A DNA stretch of 64,000 nucleotides from Orlajensenia leifsoniae (GCF_004570845.1 NZ_SPQZ01000001.1:372001-436000), one strand, 5' to 3'. Positions 52,650 through 63,816 are shown, counted from the stretch's first letter. Notes: a model not told the origin generated them from the letters alone. Numbers and translations: made by a program.

Positions 52650-53562
52650 GGGTGACTCCTGTGAGGGCTGCTCCGACCGCTGCGGCCGGGAATCCGAGTG
52701 GGATGATGTGCACGCGCTCGGCGAGAGCGATCGATGCCAGGAAGCGCGAGGATTCCGCCGCCCGACCGAGCGCTGAACGCACGCCATCGATGAGCGGGGT
52801 GCCGAGAGCGCTGAGACCGCCACCGATGACGACGGCGTCCACGTCGGTCGACAGCACGAGGATGCGCACGGCCGCGGAGACTCCCTCGAAGAAGCGCTCC
52901 TGCACGGCGAGAGCCTCGGGGTCTCCGGATGCCGCAGCCCGGAACAGGGCGCGAGCGGGGAGGGCGTCATCCGTCGGCCACAGGCGCGCGATCGCCGAGC
53001 CCGAGGCGACGGTCTCGACGCAGCCGCGCTGACCGCAGCTGCACACGGCCCCGTTCGGGTCGATCGGGATGTGGCCGATCTCTCCGGCGATGCCGTGGCC
53101 GCCGCGCAGCAGCACTCCGTGCTGCACGATGCCCGCCGCGAGCCCGGTACCGAGGTTGAGGTAGGCCATCGAGTCGAACCCGTTGGCAGCCCCGGTCTCG
53201 GTCAGCAGGTGCTGCGCACCCATGGCCGCGGCCTTGACGTCGTTCTCGACGCTCACGGTCACTCCGAGGCGCTCGATGAGCGCCTGGCCCAGGTCGAGGT
53301 CGTCCACGCCCAGGTTCACGGCGTGACGCACCCGTCCGGTGGCCGAGTCGACGGCACCCGGGATGCCGATGCCGATGGAGCGCAGGTCGCCGACCCTGAT
53401 GCCCGAGAGCGCAGCGACCTGATGCACGGCGTCGACGGCGGTCTCGATGACGGCCGGGCCGCCCCACCCCGTCGGCATCCGCACCTGGTCGCTGAGGCGT
53501 CCGTCGGAGTCCATGGCGATCGCGGCGGTCTTCGTGCCGCCGATGTCGATTCCGAGTCTCAT
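52642..53562 (-). CDS. ROK family sugar kinase, probable N-acetylglucosamine kinase
   Basis: This 306-residue ROK kinase has RLGIDIGGTKTAAIA (ATP loop), VENDVKAAAMGA (catalytic Asp), GHGIAGEIGHIPID and the zinc motif CSCGQRGCVE. GlcNAc kinase is inferred from its place between a hexosaminidase and nagB. Glucokinase activity cannot be excluded from sequence alone. The overlaps with both neighbours show a single operon. Confidence 0.88.
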   Translation of the reverse strand: MRLGIDIGGTKTAAIAMDSDGRLSDQVRMPTGWGGPAVIETAVDAVHQVAALSGIRVGDLRSIGIGIPGAVDSATGRVRHAVNLGVDDLDLGQALIERLGVTVSVENDVKAAAMGAQHLLTETGAANGFDSMAYLNLGTGLAAGIVQHGVLLRGGHGIAGEIGHIPIDPNGAVCSCGQRGCVETVASGSAIARLWPTDDALPARALFRAAASGDPEALAVQERFFEGVSAAVRILVLSTDVDAVVIGGGLSALGTPLIDGVRSALGRAAESSRFLASIALAERVHIIPLGFPAAAVGAALTGVTHG

Positions 53563-55139
53563 GCCGGCTGCCCTTCGAGCAGGGCGAGGACACTGCGTCC
53601 CAGCAGGCGCGAGGCCCCGAAGGTGGCGATGTCGGCGTAGGCGCGATCGTCGCTCGGCCAGCCCAGGTCGACCACGAGCACTGCTCCCCCGTTCGCGCGC
53701 AGCTCATCGATGGCGTCGCGTGCGAAAGCGTAGCGGTGGATGTCCTTTCCGACCACGATCACCGGTCCCGGGACCTCGGGAAGTGCCGCACTCCCCTCTG
53801 CGAGAGCGTGCGGGGCGCTCCACGCCGAGTCTGTGGGGAACGGATGCCGCGCCAGCTCGGCGAACGGCCCCCAGGGGGCGACTCCCACGGCGATGTTGGC
53901 GACGGTGTCGATGCGCACGACGGCACTCGGTGCGATGCCGGCATCGAGCCAGGCCCGAGCGTGCGGCGAGACGTCGAAGGCACGCTGCACCTGCGCGGTG
54001 TCGAAGACGGGTTCGGCGAACTCGGAGGCCGGGGCATCGTCGTCGGCGCGGGTCGAGGCCGAAGCCCCGTTCGAGCCGGCGTCGAGCGCTGCGAGCACGG
54101 CGTTGGTCTCCTCGCCCAGCTCGCGAACGCGGAGCGCGGCCTCGAGCACACGCTCGATCGACAGGCGACCGCTCGCGATCGCCGCGAGCACGCGGTCCTC
54201 GATCTCGCCCAGTTCGGCGTCGGTGTTCTCTGTTCCGATGCAGAGCAGGTCGCAGCCGGCGTCGAGGGCGCGCACGGCGGCTTCGGGGATGCCGTGGATG
54301 CCGCTGGCGCCCTTCATGTCGAGGGCGTCGCTGACGATCAGGCCGTCGAAGCCGAGCTCCTCGCGCAGCAGCCCCTGGAGGATGATGCGCGAGTGCGTGG
54401 CGGGGAACTCGGCGTCGACCTGCGGGATGAGGATGTGCGAGGTCATGATGGTGCGGGCTCCGGCCTCGATCGCGGCTCGGAACGGCACCAGTTCTCGCGA
54501 GCGCAGGGTCTCGAGGTCGGCGTCGATGACGGGCAGTGCGAGGTGCGAGTCCTGCGCGGTGTCGCCGTGGCCGGGGAAGTGCTTCGCGCTCACGGCGATG
54601 CCGGCGCCCTCGTGTCCCGTCACCCACGCGCCGATGTGGCGCGCGACGGCGACGGGATCGGTGCCGAAGCTGCGCACGCCGATGACGGGGTTGTCGGGGT
54701 TGGAGTTCACGTCGGCGTCGGGTGCGAAGTTCAGGGTGCAGCCGACGGCGGCCAGCTCCTCGGCGACGGTGCGACCGACCCGCTCGGTGAGCTGCAGGTC
54801 GTCGAGCCGGCCGAGTACGGCCGGGCCGGGGTAGGGCGATCCCTGATCGTAGTAGAGCCGCGTGACGTCGCCGCCCTCCTCGTCGATCGCGATGACGGCG
54901 CGCGGATTCGCCGCGCGGACGGCATCCGTCAGTGCACGCAGCTGCGACCGCGACACGATGTTCGGGCCGAAGACGCAGACTCCGCCGAGGCCGGCACGCA
55001 GCCGGGCGGCGAGCCAGTCGGGAAGCTCGGTGCCCACGAAACCGGGCATGAGCGTCGCGGCGACGAGCTGGCGGAGCTCTCCCCTGCTGCTGAGGGTGTC
55101 GGAGTCGGGAACGGATGCTGTGGTGGCTGCTCCGCTCAT
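53559..55139 (-). CDS. glycoside hydrolase family 3, NagZ-like beta-N-acetylhexosaminidase
   Basis: This 526-residue enzyme has an N-terminal GH3 barrel (about 20-340) with the NagZ signature KHFPGHGDT, followed by a loop Asp/His dyad typical of the family, and VSDALDMKG with the nucleophile Asp. A further C-terminal domain (about 390-526) resembles the GH3 C-terminal module. No signal peptide is seen, so it probably cuts imported GlcNAc-containing fragments in the cytoplasm. It overlaps its neighbours by four bases each. Confidence 0.9.
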   Translation of the reverse strand: MSGAATTASVPDSDTLSSRGELRQLVAATLMPGFVGTELPDWLAARLRAGLGGVCVFGPNIVSRSQLRALTDAVRAANPRAVIAIDEEGGDVTRLYYDQGSPYPGPAVLGRLDDLQLTERVGRTVAEELAAVGCTLNFAPDADVNSNPDNPVIGVRSFGTDPVAVARHIGAWVTGHEGAGIAVSAKHFPGHGDTAQDSHLALPVIDADLETLRSRELVPFRAAIEAGARTIMTSHILIPQVDAEFPATHSRIILQGLLREELGFDGLIVSDALDMKGASGIHGIPEAAVRALDAGCDLLCIGTENTDAELGEIEDRVLAAIASGRLSIERVLEAALRVRELGEETNAVLAALDAGSNGASASTRADDDAPASEFAEPVFDTAQVQRAFDVSPHARAWLDAGIAPSAVVRIDTVANIAVGVAPWGPFAELARHPFPTDSAWSAPHALAEGSAALPEVPGPVIVVGKDIHRYAFARDAIDELRANGGAVLVVDLGWPSDDRAYADIATFGASRLLGRSVLALLEGQPA

Positions 55140-56077
55140 CCCTTGACCGCCCCGGCCACGAGTCCGCTCGTCATCCGGCCCTGCACGATGAGGAAGAAGA
55201 CGATGACGGGCAGGGCCACGAGCGTCGACGCGGCCATGACCTGGCCCCAGTCGGTCTCACGGGTGGCGCTGGCCTGGATGAAGCCGCGCAACCACAGCGG
55301 CAGCGTGTGCATGTCCTCGGCCGGCAGCAGCACGAGGGCCACGGTGAACTCGTTCCAGGCCTGCAGGAACGCGAAGACTCCGGATGCCACCAGCCCGGGT
55401 GCGAGCAGGGGGAACGTGATGCGCATGAAGGCGCCGGTGCGGCTGAGTCCGTCGACCATGGCCGCCTCCTCGAGGTCGGCCGGGATGCCCGCGACGAATC
55501 CGCGCAGCATCCAGATCGTGAACGGGACGACGGCGGCGGTGTAGATGATGCTCACGCCGATGATCGAGTTCAGGAGCCCGACGCTCGAGACCATCTTGTA
55601 CTGCGCGATGAACAGGCCCTCGGCCGGGAGCATCTGGATGATGAGCACGGCCAGCACGAACGACTTGCGGCCCTTGAACCGGAACCGGCTGATGGCCACG
55701 GCGGCGAGGAAGGCGAACAGCAGGCAGAAGAACACCGCGATGAGGGTGACCGAGAGGCTGATGCCGAGTGCGGAGTAGAAGGTGCCGTTCTCGAGGGCGT
55801 TGGCGTAGTTCTCGAACGAGCCGCCGATGGGCACGAACGTGGGGATGAACGACTGCAGGGTGCGGTTCGAGAGCAGCGAGGAGTTCAGCATCCAGTAGAC
55901 GGGGAACACCCAGGCCACCGACACCACGATGGCGAGGATCGACAGCAGGATGCGCGCCGGACGGAAGCGCAAGCGCGTGAGCTTCTGAGGCTGCGTCTCG
56001 GGGGCCGTGGGGATGGGAGCGGGAGCGGGAGCGAGCTCGCTCGCGATGACGTGGGTGTTGAGGCTGGTGTCGGTCAT
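55136..56077 (-). CDS. carbohydrate ABC transporter permease (MalG/CUT1 type)
   Basis: This 313-residue permease has a soluble N-terminus (about 1-40) and six helices. The CUT1 coupling loop is EEAAMVDGLSRTGAFMRITFPLLAPG. It pairs with the permease at 56074, whose stop overlaps its ATG (ATGA). It likely imports GlcNAc or chitooligosaccharide-type sugars given the downstream enzymes. Confidence 0.92.
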   Translation of the reverse strand: MTDTSLNTHVIASELAPAPAPIPTAPETQPQKLTRLRFRPARILLSILAIVVSVAWVFPVYWMLNSSLLSNRTLQSFIPTFVPIGGSFENYANALENGTFYSALGISLSVTLIAVFFCLLFAFLAAVAISRFRFKGRKSFVLAVLIIQMLPAEGLFIAQYKMVSSVGLLNSIIGVSIIYTAAVVPFTIWMLRGFVAGIPADLEEAAMVDGLSRTGAFMRITFPLLAPGLVASGVFAFLQAWNEFTVALVLLPAEDMHTLPLWLRGFIQASATRETDWGQVMAASTLVALPVIVFFLIVQGRMTSGLVAGAVKG

Positions 56078-57027
56078 GACTGCTCGTCCTCCTTGAGAAG
56101 GCTGCGCACGTAGAACCAGCTGATGGCCAGGGTGAGCGCGAGTACGAAGATGGAGACGGCGCTGGCCATGCCGAAGTCCTGGGACCCGGCGCCGAGCTTG
56201 TAGATGTAGGTGCCGAGCAGGTCGTACTCGCTCGACTTGGATCCGGCATCCTGCAGCATCGTGATCTGGGTGAACACGCGCAGGTCCCAAATGAGCTGCA
56301 GCAGCAGCACGATCATGATGACCGGTCGGATCATCGGCATGATGATGTAACGCAGGCGCTTGACACCGTTCGCGCCGTCGAGCTGGGCGGCCTCCAGTAC
56401 CTCTTCCGACACCTGCGTGAGACCGGCGTACACCGAGAACGCCACGAACGGAACGCTCATCCAGATGACGATGACGCTGGCGACGATGAAGAAGGTGATG
56501 GGGGTCGACAGCCACGAGAACCGGTTCATGTCGACGCCCGGGATCATGTCGAGAAGGTAGTTGACGACACCGCGGCGGCGATCGAAGAGCCAGATCCACA
56601 CTGTCATCGCGGCGACGACGGGCATGGCCCAGGCGAGCAGCAGCGAGATCTGCAGGATGAGCCGCACGACGGTGCCGACGGCGGTCATGAGCACGGCGAG
56701 CAGCAGGCCGACCACGAGGGTGACGGCGGCCGTGATGAAGCAGAAGGCGATGGAGCGCACGACCACCTCCCACATGGTGGGGTCGGTGGCGAGGCTGAAG
56801 TAGTTGGCGAGGCCCACGAACGGAGCCGGCTGGCCGAACTGCTGCTTGATGCCGAATTCCTGCATCGAGGTGACGATCTGCCAGATGAGCGGGTAGCCCA
56901 TGCCGACCAGGAGGATGACGATCGCGGGGATGAGGAGAAGATGCGGAACGGAGAGGCGTCGTCGGGGGCGTTGCGCCGGCGGCTTCGGCGCGGCTGCGGG
57001 GGCGTCCCGGGTGAGCGTTGCTGTCAC
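56074..57027 (-). CDS. carbohydrate ABC transporter permease (MalF/CUT1 type)
   Basis: This 317-residue permease has six helices and the coupling loop EEVLEAAQLDGANGVKRLRYIIMPMIRPV. It lies between the binding-protein gene (140 bases upstream, separated by a hairpin) and the MalG-type permease. No ABC ATPase gene is in the operon. Confidence 0.92.
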   Translation of the reverse strand: MTATLTRDAPAAAPKPPAQRPRRRLSVPHLLLIPAIVILLVGMGYPLIWQIVTSMQEFGIKQQFGQPAPFVGLANYFSLATDPTMWEVVVRSIAFCFITAAVTLVVGLLLAVLMTAVGTVVRLILQISLLLAWAMPVVAAMTVWIWLFDRRRGVVNYLLDMIPGVDMNRFSWLSTPITFFIVASVIVIWMSVPFVAFSVYAGLTQVSEEVLEAAQLDGANGVKRLRYIIMPMIRPVIMIVLLLQLIWDLRVFTQITMLQDAGSKSSEYDLLGTYIYKLGAGSQDFGMASAVSIFVLALTLAISWFYVRSLLKEDEQS

Positions 57028-57075
57028 GGTCTCATCCTCCTTTCAGTGTGGTGCGCGTGCAAGAGATCAGGGGTA

Positions 57076-57107
57076 GGGGCCGCGAGCGAAGAGTCGCTCG
57101 CGGCCCC
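57076..57107 (-). terminator. perfect 14-base-pair hairpin between binding-protein and permease genes
   Basis: GGGGCCGCGAGCGA and TCGCTCGCGGCCCC pair perfectly around a four-base loop. No T-run follows on the minus strand. This favours mRNA stabilisation or partial termination that raises binding-protein levels relative to the permeases. Confidence 0.75.
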
Positions 57108-57166
57108 TGGTTTCGTGCTGTGTTCCGGATGCCGCAGCCGTGACCGACCGCGGACCGGGGGTCCGA

Positions 57167-58465
57167 CTAGTTGAGGAGCTTGTCCAGCTTCTCGTCGTAC
57201 TCGGTGGCCAGGGCCTTGACGTCGCCGCCGGCCGAGACCTTGCCGAAGAACTCCTCGAGGATGCCGGCACCCTCGACTGCAGCCCATCCGGGGGCAGCGG
57301 GGGTCAGCTTCGAGCCGGCAGCCGACTCGACGAGGGCCTTGGCGAACTGGTCGTCACCGAGAGCCGACGCGTAGTCGAGGTTCGCCGGGCCGAGACCGTT
57401 CTCGCCGAGAAGGGTCTGGTAGTCCTCGGAGAAGATGATCTTCATGAGCTCCTTGGCGCCGGCCTGGTTCTTGCTGGCGGCCGAGACGGCGATGTTGGAT
57501 CCACCGGCGAAGACCGGGGCTGCTCCACCGTCGACACCGGGAAGCACGAAGGTGCCGAAGGTGTCGTCGTTCCAGGTGGCGACGGTCTTGGTCGCGTCCT
57601 TCGGGTCCGGAGCCAGGTCACCGATCGACCAGTGCGCCCATCCGGGAGCGATGATCGTCGCGGCCTCGGGGACACCGGTCGCCTCGTTGTTGTTGATGTT
57701 GACCCACGGGGTGCTGTCGAACTCGGTCGCCGGTGCGAGGGAAGCGCCCTCGAACAGCGACTGGAACTCGGTCAGGCCCTTGACGGTCTCGTCGGAGGCC
57801 AGCGTGCCGACCCACTTGTCGCCGTCCTTCTTGGCGAGGTCCCCACCGTTGGCGAAGATCCAGGAGATGCCGTTGCGCCAGTCGGAGCCGCCGATGTAGA
57901 AGCCCGACTGCGTGTCGGTCTTCAGCGACTTGACGGTCTCGTCGAACTCGGCGAGCGTCGTGGGAACGGTCTTGCCCGCAGCCGACCAGATGTCCTTGCG
58001 GTAGAAGTTGTAGCGCGAGCCGAAGTAGTAGGGCAGCGCGTACTGCTTGCCATCGACCTCGCCGACCTCGACGAACGACTTCAGCAGCTTGTCGCCGCCG
58101 AGCTCGTCGTACATGTCGCTCAGGTCGGTGAAGGCGCCGGCGTTGGTGAAGGTCGGCGACCAGGTGTTGCCGATCTCGGTCACGTCAGGAGTGTTGGCGG
58201 CGTCGGGAAGCGCAGTGGTGAGCTTGGCGACGGCGTCGCCCCAGCCCTGCTCCTCGATCTTCAGCGTGCCACCGGTCGCCTTCTTGTACTCCGTCTTGAG
58301 GTAGTCGCGGAGGGTGTCGGGGGTGTCACCGCCCATCAGCCACAGCGTGATGTCCTGGCCCTTGGCAGACTCGGTGGAAGCGGCGTCGCCGCCCGTCGAG
58401 CTGCAACCGGCGAGAACGAGTGCGGCTGCGGTTGCGATGGCAGCTACTGCGTACTTTCTCTTCAT
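57167..58465 (-). CDS. sugar ABC transporter substrate-binding lipoprotein
   Basis: This 432-residue protein of solute-binding family 1 has a signal ending in lipobox LVLAGC (Cys near 21). The mature part has ITLWLMGGDTPDTL, PDVTEIGNTW, ALPYYFGSRYNFYRKDI and many aromatics suited to sugar stacking. The operon suggests a GlcNAc-containing ligand; the exact sugar is unknown. GAGAAGGAAA precedes the ATG. Confidence 0.93.
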   Translation of the reverse strand: MKRKYAVAAIATAAALVLAGCSSTGGDAASTESAKGQDITLWLMGGDTPDTLRDYLKTEYKKATGGTLKIEEQGWGDAVAKLTTALPDAANTPDVTEIGNTWSPTFTNAGAFTDLSDMYDELGGDKLLKSFVEVGEVDGKQYALPYYFGSRYNFYRKDIWSAAGKTVPTTLAEFDETVKSLKTDTQSGFYIGGSDWRNGISWIFANGGDLAKKDGDKWVGTLASDETVKGLTEFQSLFEGASLAPATEFDSTPWVNINNNEATGVPEAATIIAPGWAHWSIGDLAPDPKDATKTVATWNDDTFGTFVLPGVDGGAAPVFAGGSNIAVSAASKNQAGAKELMKIIFSEDYQTLLGENGLGPANLDYASALGDDQFAKALVESAAGSKLTPAAPGWAAVEGAGILEEFFGKVSAGGDVKALATEYDEKLDKLLN

Positions 58466-58564
58466 TGGGATTTCCTTCTCTTGGTTGGGTGGTGGTGCTT
58501 CGGAGTGTGGTTGGTTCACGAGCACTGGGCGTCGCGGCTTTCCGACTCCCATTCGTCAGGGTCC

Positions 58565-59722
58565 CTAGGAGACCCCGAGCTGTCCGGATAGGACCATGAC
58601 CGCGGCGCCGCGGAGGACGATGTCCTGCCCCTGCGTGGTCATCCGAACCGTCAGAGAGCCGGTGAACTCGGCCATCGTTCTGGTGCGGATCGTCTCGATG
58701 GCCGCTGTCGCCAGCGGGCCTTCAAGCAGTTCGGTCGGGCCGCTCAGCACGATCTCGGAGAGATCGAGGGCTCCGACCACGGGGGCGAGGATGATGCCGA
58801 GCCGGCGGCCCGCCTCCCGAAGAACAGTGTCGCGCTCGGCATCGGCCTCGGCTCCGGTCGCGGTGATGGCCGCGATGCGTGCCGCCAGGCGCGGGGCGGC
58901 GAGCCAGGCCTCGAGGCATCCGGTCTTGCCGCAGGCGCAGACGGGGCCGCCGTCGGTACCGACGACGACGTGGCCGATCTCGCCGGCGGCCGAGGTGGCC
59001 CCGAAGAGCGGGCGACCGCCGACCAGCAGGCCGGCGCCCACACCGTGACCCACCTTGATGAGCATGATGTCGCCGTCGACACCGCCGAAGCTGTGCTCGG
59101 CGAAGACGGCGGCGTTGGCGTCGTTGGCGACGAGCACGGGAACCTCGAAGCGCTCGGCCAGGAGGCCGTGCAGGTCGACGGAGGTCCACCGCAGGTTGGG
59201 TGCGGTGCGCACAGTGCCCTCGAGGTCGACGATGCCGGGGGAACCGACTCCGATGCCGAGGAGCGGGGCCGTTGCGGCCGCGACGAGGCTGTCGACGAGG
59301 TGCAGGACCTTCGCGATGGCCTCCGAGCCCGTGCTTCCGGCGAGGGCGACCTCGACGCGGGCGAGGATCGCGCCGCCGAGGTCGAGCACGGCTCCTCGGA
59401 AGACCGAGTCGTCAGAGAGGTCGACGGCCACGACCTGGAAGGCGCCGCGATCGAAGTCGAGCAGGGTGGCGGGCTTCCCCGGACGAGCATCCTCACGCTG
59501 TCCCGTCTCGACGACGAGTCCCTCGGCGATGAGCTCGGCCACGAGGTCGGAGACCGTCACACGGGTGAGGCCGGTCTCGCGGGCGACATCGGCGCGGCTC
59601 TGGCCCGATGCGCGGTACAGCGTCTGGAGGACGAGGGAGCGGTTGTGCCCCCGAGCATGCTCGGGCAACACCTTGGCGGTCGGGCGGAGTGCCCGGCTGG
59701 GAGAGAGCTGCGTTGCCGTCAT
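58565..59722 (-). CDS. ROK family transcriptional regulator
   Basis: This 385-residue regulator has an N-terminal winged helix (about 25-85; RADVARETGLTRVTVSDLVAEL) and a ROK sugar-binding domain (about 95-375). The latter has the zinc motif CACGKTGCLEAW and GHGVGAGLLVGGRPLFGA. It is the likely repressor of the adjoining transporter/amino-sugar operon, with a GlcNAc-type sugar or its phosphate as inducer. A near-perfect inverted repeat touches its start codon, implying autoregulation. Confidence 0.9.
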   Translation of the reverse strand: MTATQLSPSRALRPTAKVLPEHARGHNRSLVLQTLYRASGQSRADVARETGLTRVTVSDLVAELIAEGLVVETGQREDARPGKPATLLDFDRGAFQVVAVDLSDDSVFRGAVLDLGGAILARVEVALAGSTGSEAIAKVLHLVDSLVAAATAPLLGIGVGSPGIVDLEGTVRTAPNLRWTSVDLHGLLAERFEVPVLVANDANAAVFAEHSFGGVDGDIMLIKVGHGVGAGLLVGGRPLFGATSAAGEIGHVVVGTDGGPVCACGKTGCLEAWLAAPRLAARIAAITATGAEADAERDTVLREAGRRLGIILAPVVGALDLSEIVLSGPTELLEGPLATAAIETIRTRTMAEFTGSLTVRMTTQGQDIVLRGAAVMVLSGQLGVS

Positions 59723-59749
59723 GTTTGTTAGTAAAGCTTACGAACAAAC
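59723..59749 (-). promoter_or_regulatory. operator palindrome of the ROK regulator
   Basis: GTTTGTTAGTAA (59723-59734) and TTACGAACAAAC (59738-59749) pair at 11 of 12 positions around AGC. The site is AT-rich in a GC-rich setting and ends at the base before the ATG, so binding would block expression directly. Confidence 0.72.
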
Positions 59750-59848
59750 AGATTGCAAGATCGCGGAGGAAGTTAGTCCATGCTCTTTACAAACCTGTGA
59801 TCTTTCGGAAACATGCCGCCGTCGAGCAGGGGATCCGCCCGGAAACGC

Positions 59849-61441
<1,593 letters not shown>

Positions 61442-61510
61442 GGGGTGTCCTCGGGATTCATCGTGGTGCCGAACCCGGCGGTGCTGCAGTGGCTCGGTGC
61501 GGAAAAGACA

Positions 61511-61578
61511 TCCGGCCCACCGCGGCGCTGCGATCCTCCAGTCGCAGGACTGGAGCGCGGCGCCGGCGGTGGGCCGGA
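61511..61578 (-). terminator. large terminator after icd
   Basis: TCCGGCCCACCG (61511-61522) and CGGTGGGCCGGA (61567-61578) pair perfectly. A second stem (CTCCAGTC/GACTGGAG) lies inside. On the minus strand the stem is followed by TGTCTTTTCC, giving a T-run. Confidence 0.88.
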
Positions 61579-61594
61579 CGACGGATGCTGCTGC

Positions 61595-62809
61595 TTACGC
61601 CAGGCGCGCCCGCAGGTTGGCGGCGATCGACTCGAGGAACTGCTCGGTCGTCTCGTAGCCCTGCTCCGGTCCGACGAGGAGCGCGAGGTCCTTCGTCATC
61701 GAGCCGGACTCGACGGTCTTGATGACGACGTCCTCGAGCGTCGACGCGAAGTCGATGAGCTCCTGGTTGCCGTCGAGCTTGCCGCGGTGCGACAGGCCGC
61801 GCGTCCACGCGTAGATCGACGCGATCGGGTTGGTCGACGTCGGCTTGCCCTGCTGGTGCTGGCGGTAGTGACGGGTCACGGTGCCGTGGGCGGCCTCGGC
61901 CTCCACCACCTTGCCGTCCGGCGTGGCCAGAACGCTGGTCATGAGGCCGAGCGAGCCGAAGCCCTGGGCCACGGTGTCGGACTGCACGTCGCCGTCGTAG
62001 TTCTTGCAGGCCCAGACGTAGCCGCCCTCCCACTTGAGCGACGATGCGACCATGTCGTCGATCAGGCGGTGCTCGTAGGTGAGACCCGCGGCGTCGAACT
62101 GCTCCTTGAACTCGGTCTCGAAGATCTCCTGGAAGAGGTCCTTGAACCGGCCGTCGTAGGCCTTGAGGATCGTGTTCTTGGTGGACAGGTAGACCGGGTA
62201 GTTGCGGTCGAGGCCGTAGTTGAGCGAGGCGCGAGCGAAGTCGCGGATCGAGTCGTCGAGGTTGTACATGCCCATCGCCACGCCGGAACCCGGCGACTGG
62301 AAGACCTCGAAGGACTGCGGCTCCGAGCCGTCCTTCGGGGTGAAGGTCATCGTGAGGGTTCCCTCGCCCTCGAAGCGGAAGTCGGTGGCACGGTACTGGT
62401 CGCCGAAGGCGTGGCGACCGACGATGATCGGCTTGTTCCAGCCGGGGACGAGGCGCGGGATGTTCGAGATGATGATCGGCTCGCGGAAGATCACGCCGCC
62501 GAGGATGTTGCGGATGGTGCCGTTCGGCGAGCGCCACATCTTCTTCAGGCCGAACTCCTCGACGCGGGCCTCGTCGGGGGTGATGGTGGCGCACTTGACG
62601 CCGACGCCGTGCTTCAGGATGGCGTGAGCCGCGTCGACCGTGATCTGGTCGTCGGTCTCGTCACGCTTCTGGATGGAGAGGTCGTAGTACTCGAGGTCGA
62701 TGTCGAGGTACGGGTGGATGAGTGAATCCTTGATGGCCTGCCAGATGATGCGTGTCATCTCGTCGCCGTCGAGCTCGACGACGGTGCCTTCAACCTTGAT
62801 CTTGGACAA
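61595..62809 (-). CDS. icd: NADP-dependent isocitrate dehydrogenase
   Basis: This 404-residue enzyme is of the eukaryote-like (type II) NADP-IDH subfamily, converting isocitrate to 2-oxoglutarate. It has [13 protein letters not shown], the substrate loop [21 protein letters not shown], the metal-binding [19 protein letters not shown] and the NADP site [17 protein letters not shown]. It is distinct from the monomeric IDH of corynebacteria. AGGAGAACAACAATTG precedes the ATG. Confidence 0.97.
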   Translation of the reverse strand: MSKIKVEGTVVELDGDEMTRIIWQAIKDSLIHPYLDIDLEYYDLSIQKRDETDDQITVDAAHAILKHGVGVKCATITPDEARVEEFGLKKMWRSPNGTIRNILGGVIFREPIIISNIPRLVPGWNKPIIVGRHAFGDQYRATDFRFEGEGTLTMTFTPKDGSEPQSFEVFQSPGSGVAMGMYNLDDSIRDFARASLNYGLDRNYPVYLSTKNTILKAYDGRFKDLFQEIFETEFKEQFDAAGLTYEHRLIDDMVASSLKWEGGYVWACKNYDGDVQSDTVAQGFGSLGLMTSVLATPDGKVVEAEAAHGTVTRHYRQHQQGKPTSTNPIASIYAWTRGLSHRGKLDGNQELIDFASTLEDVVIKTVESGSMTKDLALLVGPEQGYETTEQFLESIAANLRARLA

Positions 62810-62969
62810 TTGTTGTTCTCCTCGAAAGATGCGGGCCGATCGGCCCCGACAATCCTACCCGAGCAACGCAACTATCTCGACATCAAGACAGTTTGCTCGG
62901 ATTTCCGCGGGTGACGTCGGCGCAAAGGCCGACTTTCCGCTGCGGCGACGAGCAGGATAGCCTTGCGTC

Positions 62970-63422
62970 ATGGGTGAGATCAGACTGGAAGAACTGTCGG
63001 CGTCGAATATCGCGGCGGCGAACACCCTGAGCCTGAAGCCCGGTCAGGAGCAGTTCATCACGCCGGTCTCGTACTCGGCCGAGACGACGGTCACCGACCC
63101 CGCCGCGGCCTGGCAGCGCGTCGCCCGTCTCGACGACAAGGTCGTCGGCTTCATCCACGGCAACTTCGATCCCGACAACGAGCACGACGAGTTCCGTGCC
63201 TGCATCTGGCGCATCAACGTCGACGCCGATGCCCAGGGCCAGGGCGTCGGACGTTTCCTCGCCCGCGCCCTCGCCGAGGAGGCCCGCACGCGCGGCTTCG
63301 ACCGCATCACGGTGATGTGGGAGCCCGGCACCGAGGGGCCGGAGGCGTTCTTCCACCGCATCGGATTCGTCGACGTCGACCAGACCCAGTACGGCGACAT
63401 CATCGGTGCCCTCGCCCTCTGA
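62970..63422 (+). CDS. GNAT family N-acetyltransferase
   Basis: This 150-residue acetyltransferase has the acetyl-CoA loop VDADAQGQGVGRFLARAL (motif A) and a typical C-terminal FFHRIGFVDVD. The substrate is unknown. TAGCCT lies exactly six bases before the ATG (leaderless pattern). Its last 17 bases overlap the next gene. Confidence 0.9.
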   Translation: MGEIRLEELSASNIAAANTLSLKPGQEQFITPVSYSAETTVTDPAAAWQRVARLDDKVVGFIHGNFDPDNEHDEFRACIWRINVDADAQGQGVGRFLARALAEEARTRGFDRITVMWEPGTEGPEAFFHRIGFVDVDQTQYGDIIGALAL

Positions 63423-63783
63423 ACCCGGCCACGTCGGGCGCGCCGGACGGCCGGCAGCGGCATCCGCTCCCCGTCGTCAGCCTGCCATCGCGGAGGGCTT
63501 CGTCGCCGCGGTGCTCGAGGTCGTCGACTCCATTCCGCCCGGCCACGTCATGACCTACGGTGATGTCGCAGCCACCCTCGGTTCGCGTGGCGCCCGCGTG
63601 GTCGGGCAGGTCATGGCGCGGTACGGCTCCGATGCGCCCTGGTGGCGCGTCATCAGGGCCGGCGGGCATCCGCCGATAGACCACGAGGATCGCGCTCTCG
63701 TGCACTACCGCGACGAGGGCACCCCCATCGTGCTGACGGATGCCGGCTACCGCGTGGCGTCGGCGGCGCGCTGGCGGCCCTGA
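63406..63783 (+). CDS. alkyltransferase-like (ATL) DNA-repair protein, MGMT family
   Basis: This protein of about 125 residues has the O6-alkylguanine-DNA alkyltransferase C-terminal fold: VVDSIPPGHVMTYGDVAATLGS, RVVGQVMARY and PWWRVIRAGG. The acceptor Cys of the PCHRV motif is replaced by Trp, as in ATL proteins that bind alkylated guanine without repair and recruit nucleotide excision repair. ATG 63406 overlaps the GNAT gene; a later start cannot be excluded, since the first 25 residues are Pro/Ala-rich and not part of the fold. Confidence 0.85.
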   Translation: MPSPSEPGHVGRAGRPAAASAPRRQPAIAEGFVAAVLEVVDSIPPGHVMTYGDVAATLGSRGARVVGQVMARYGSDAPWWRVIRAGGHPPIDHEDRALVHYRDEGTPIVLTDAGYRVASAARWRP

Positions 63784-63816
63784 CCGCCCGGTCCCCCAGC
63801 TCGCCCGTGGTGGTCG

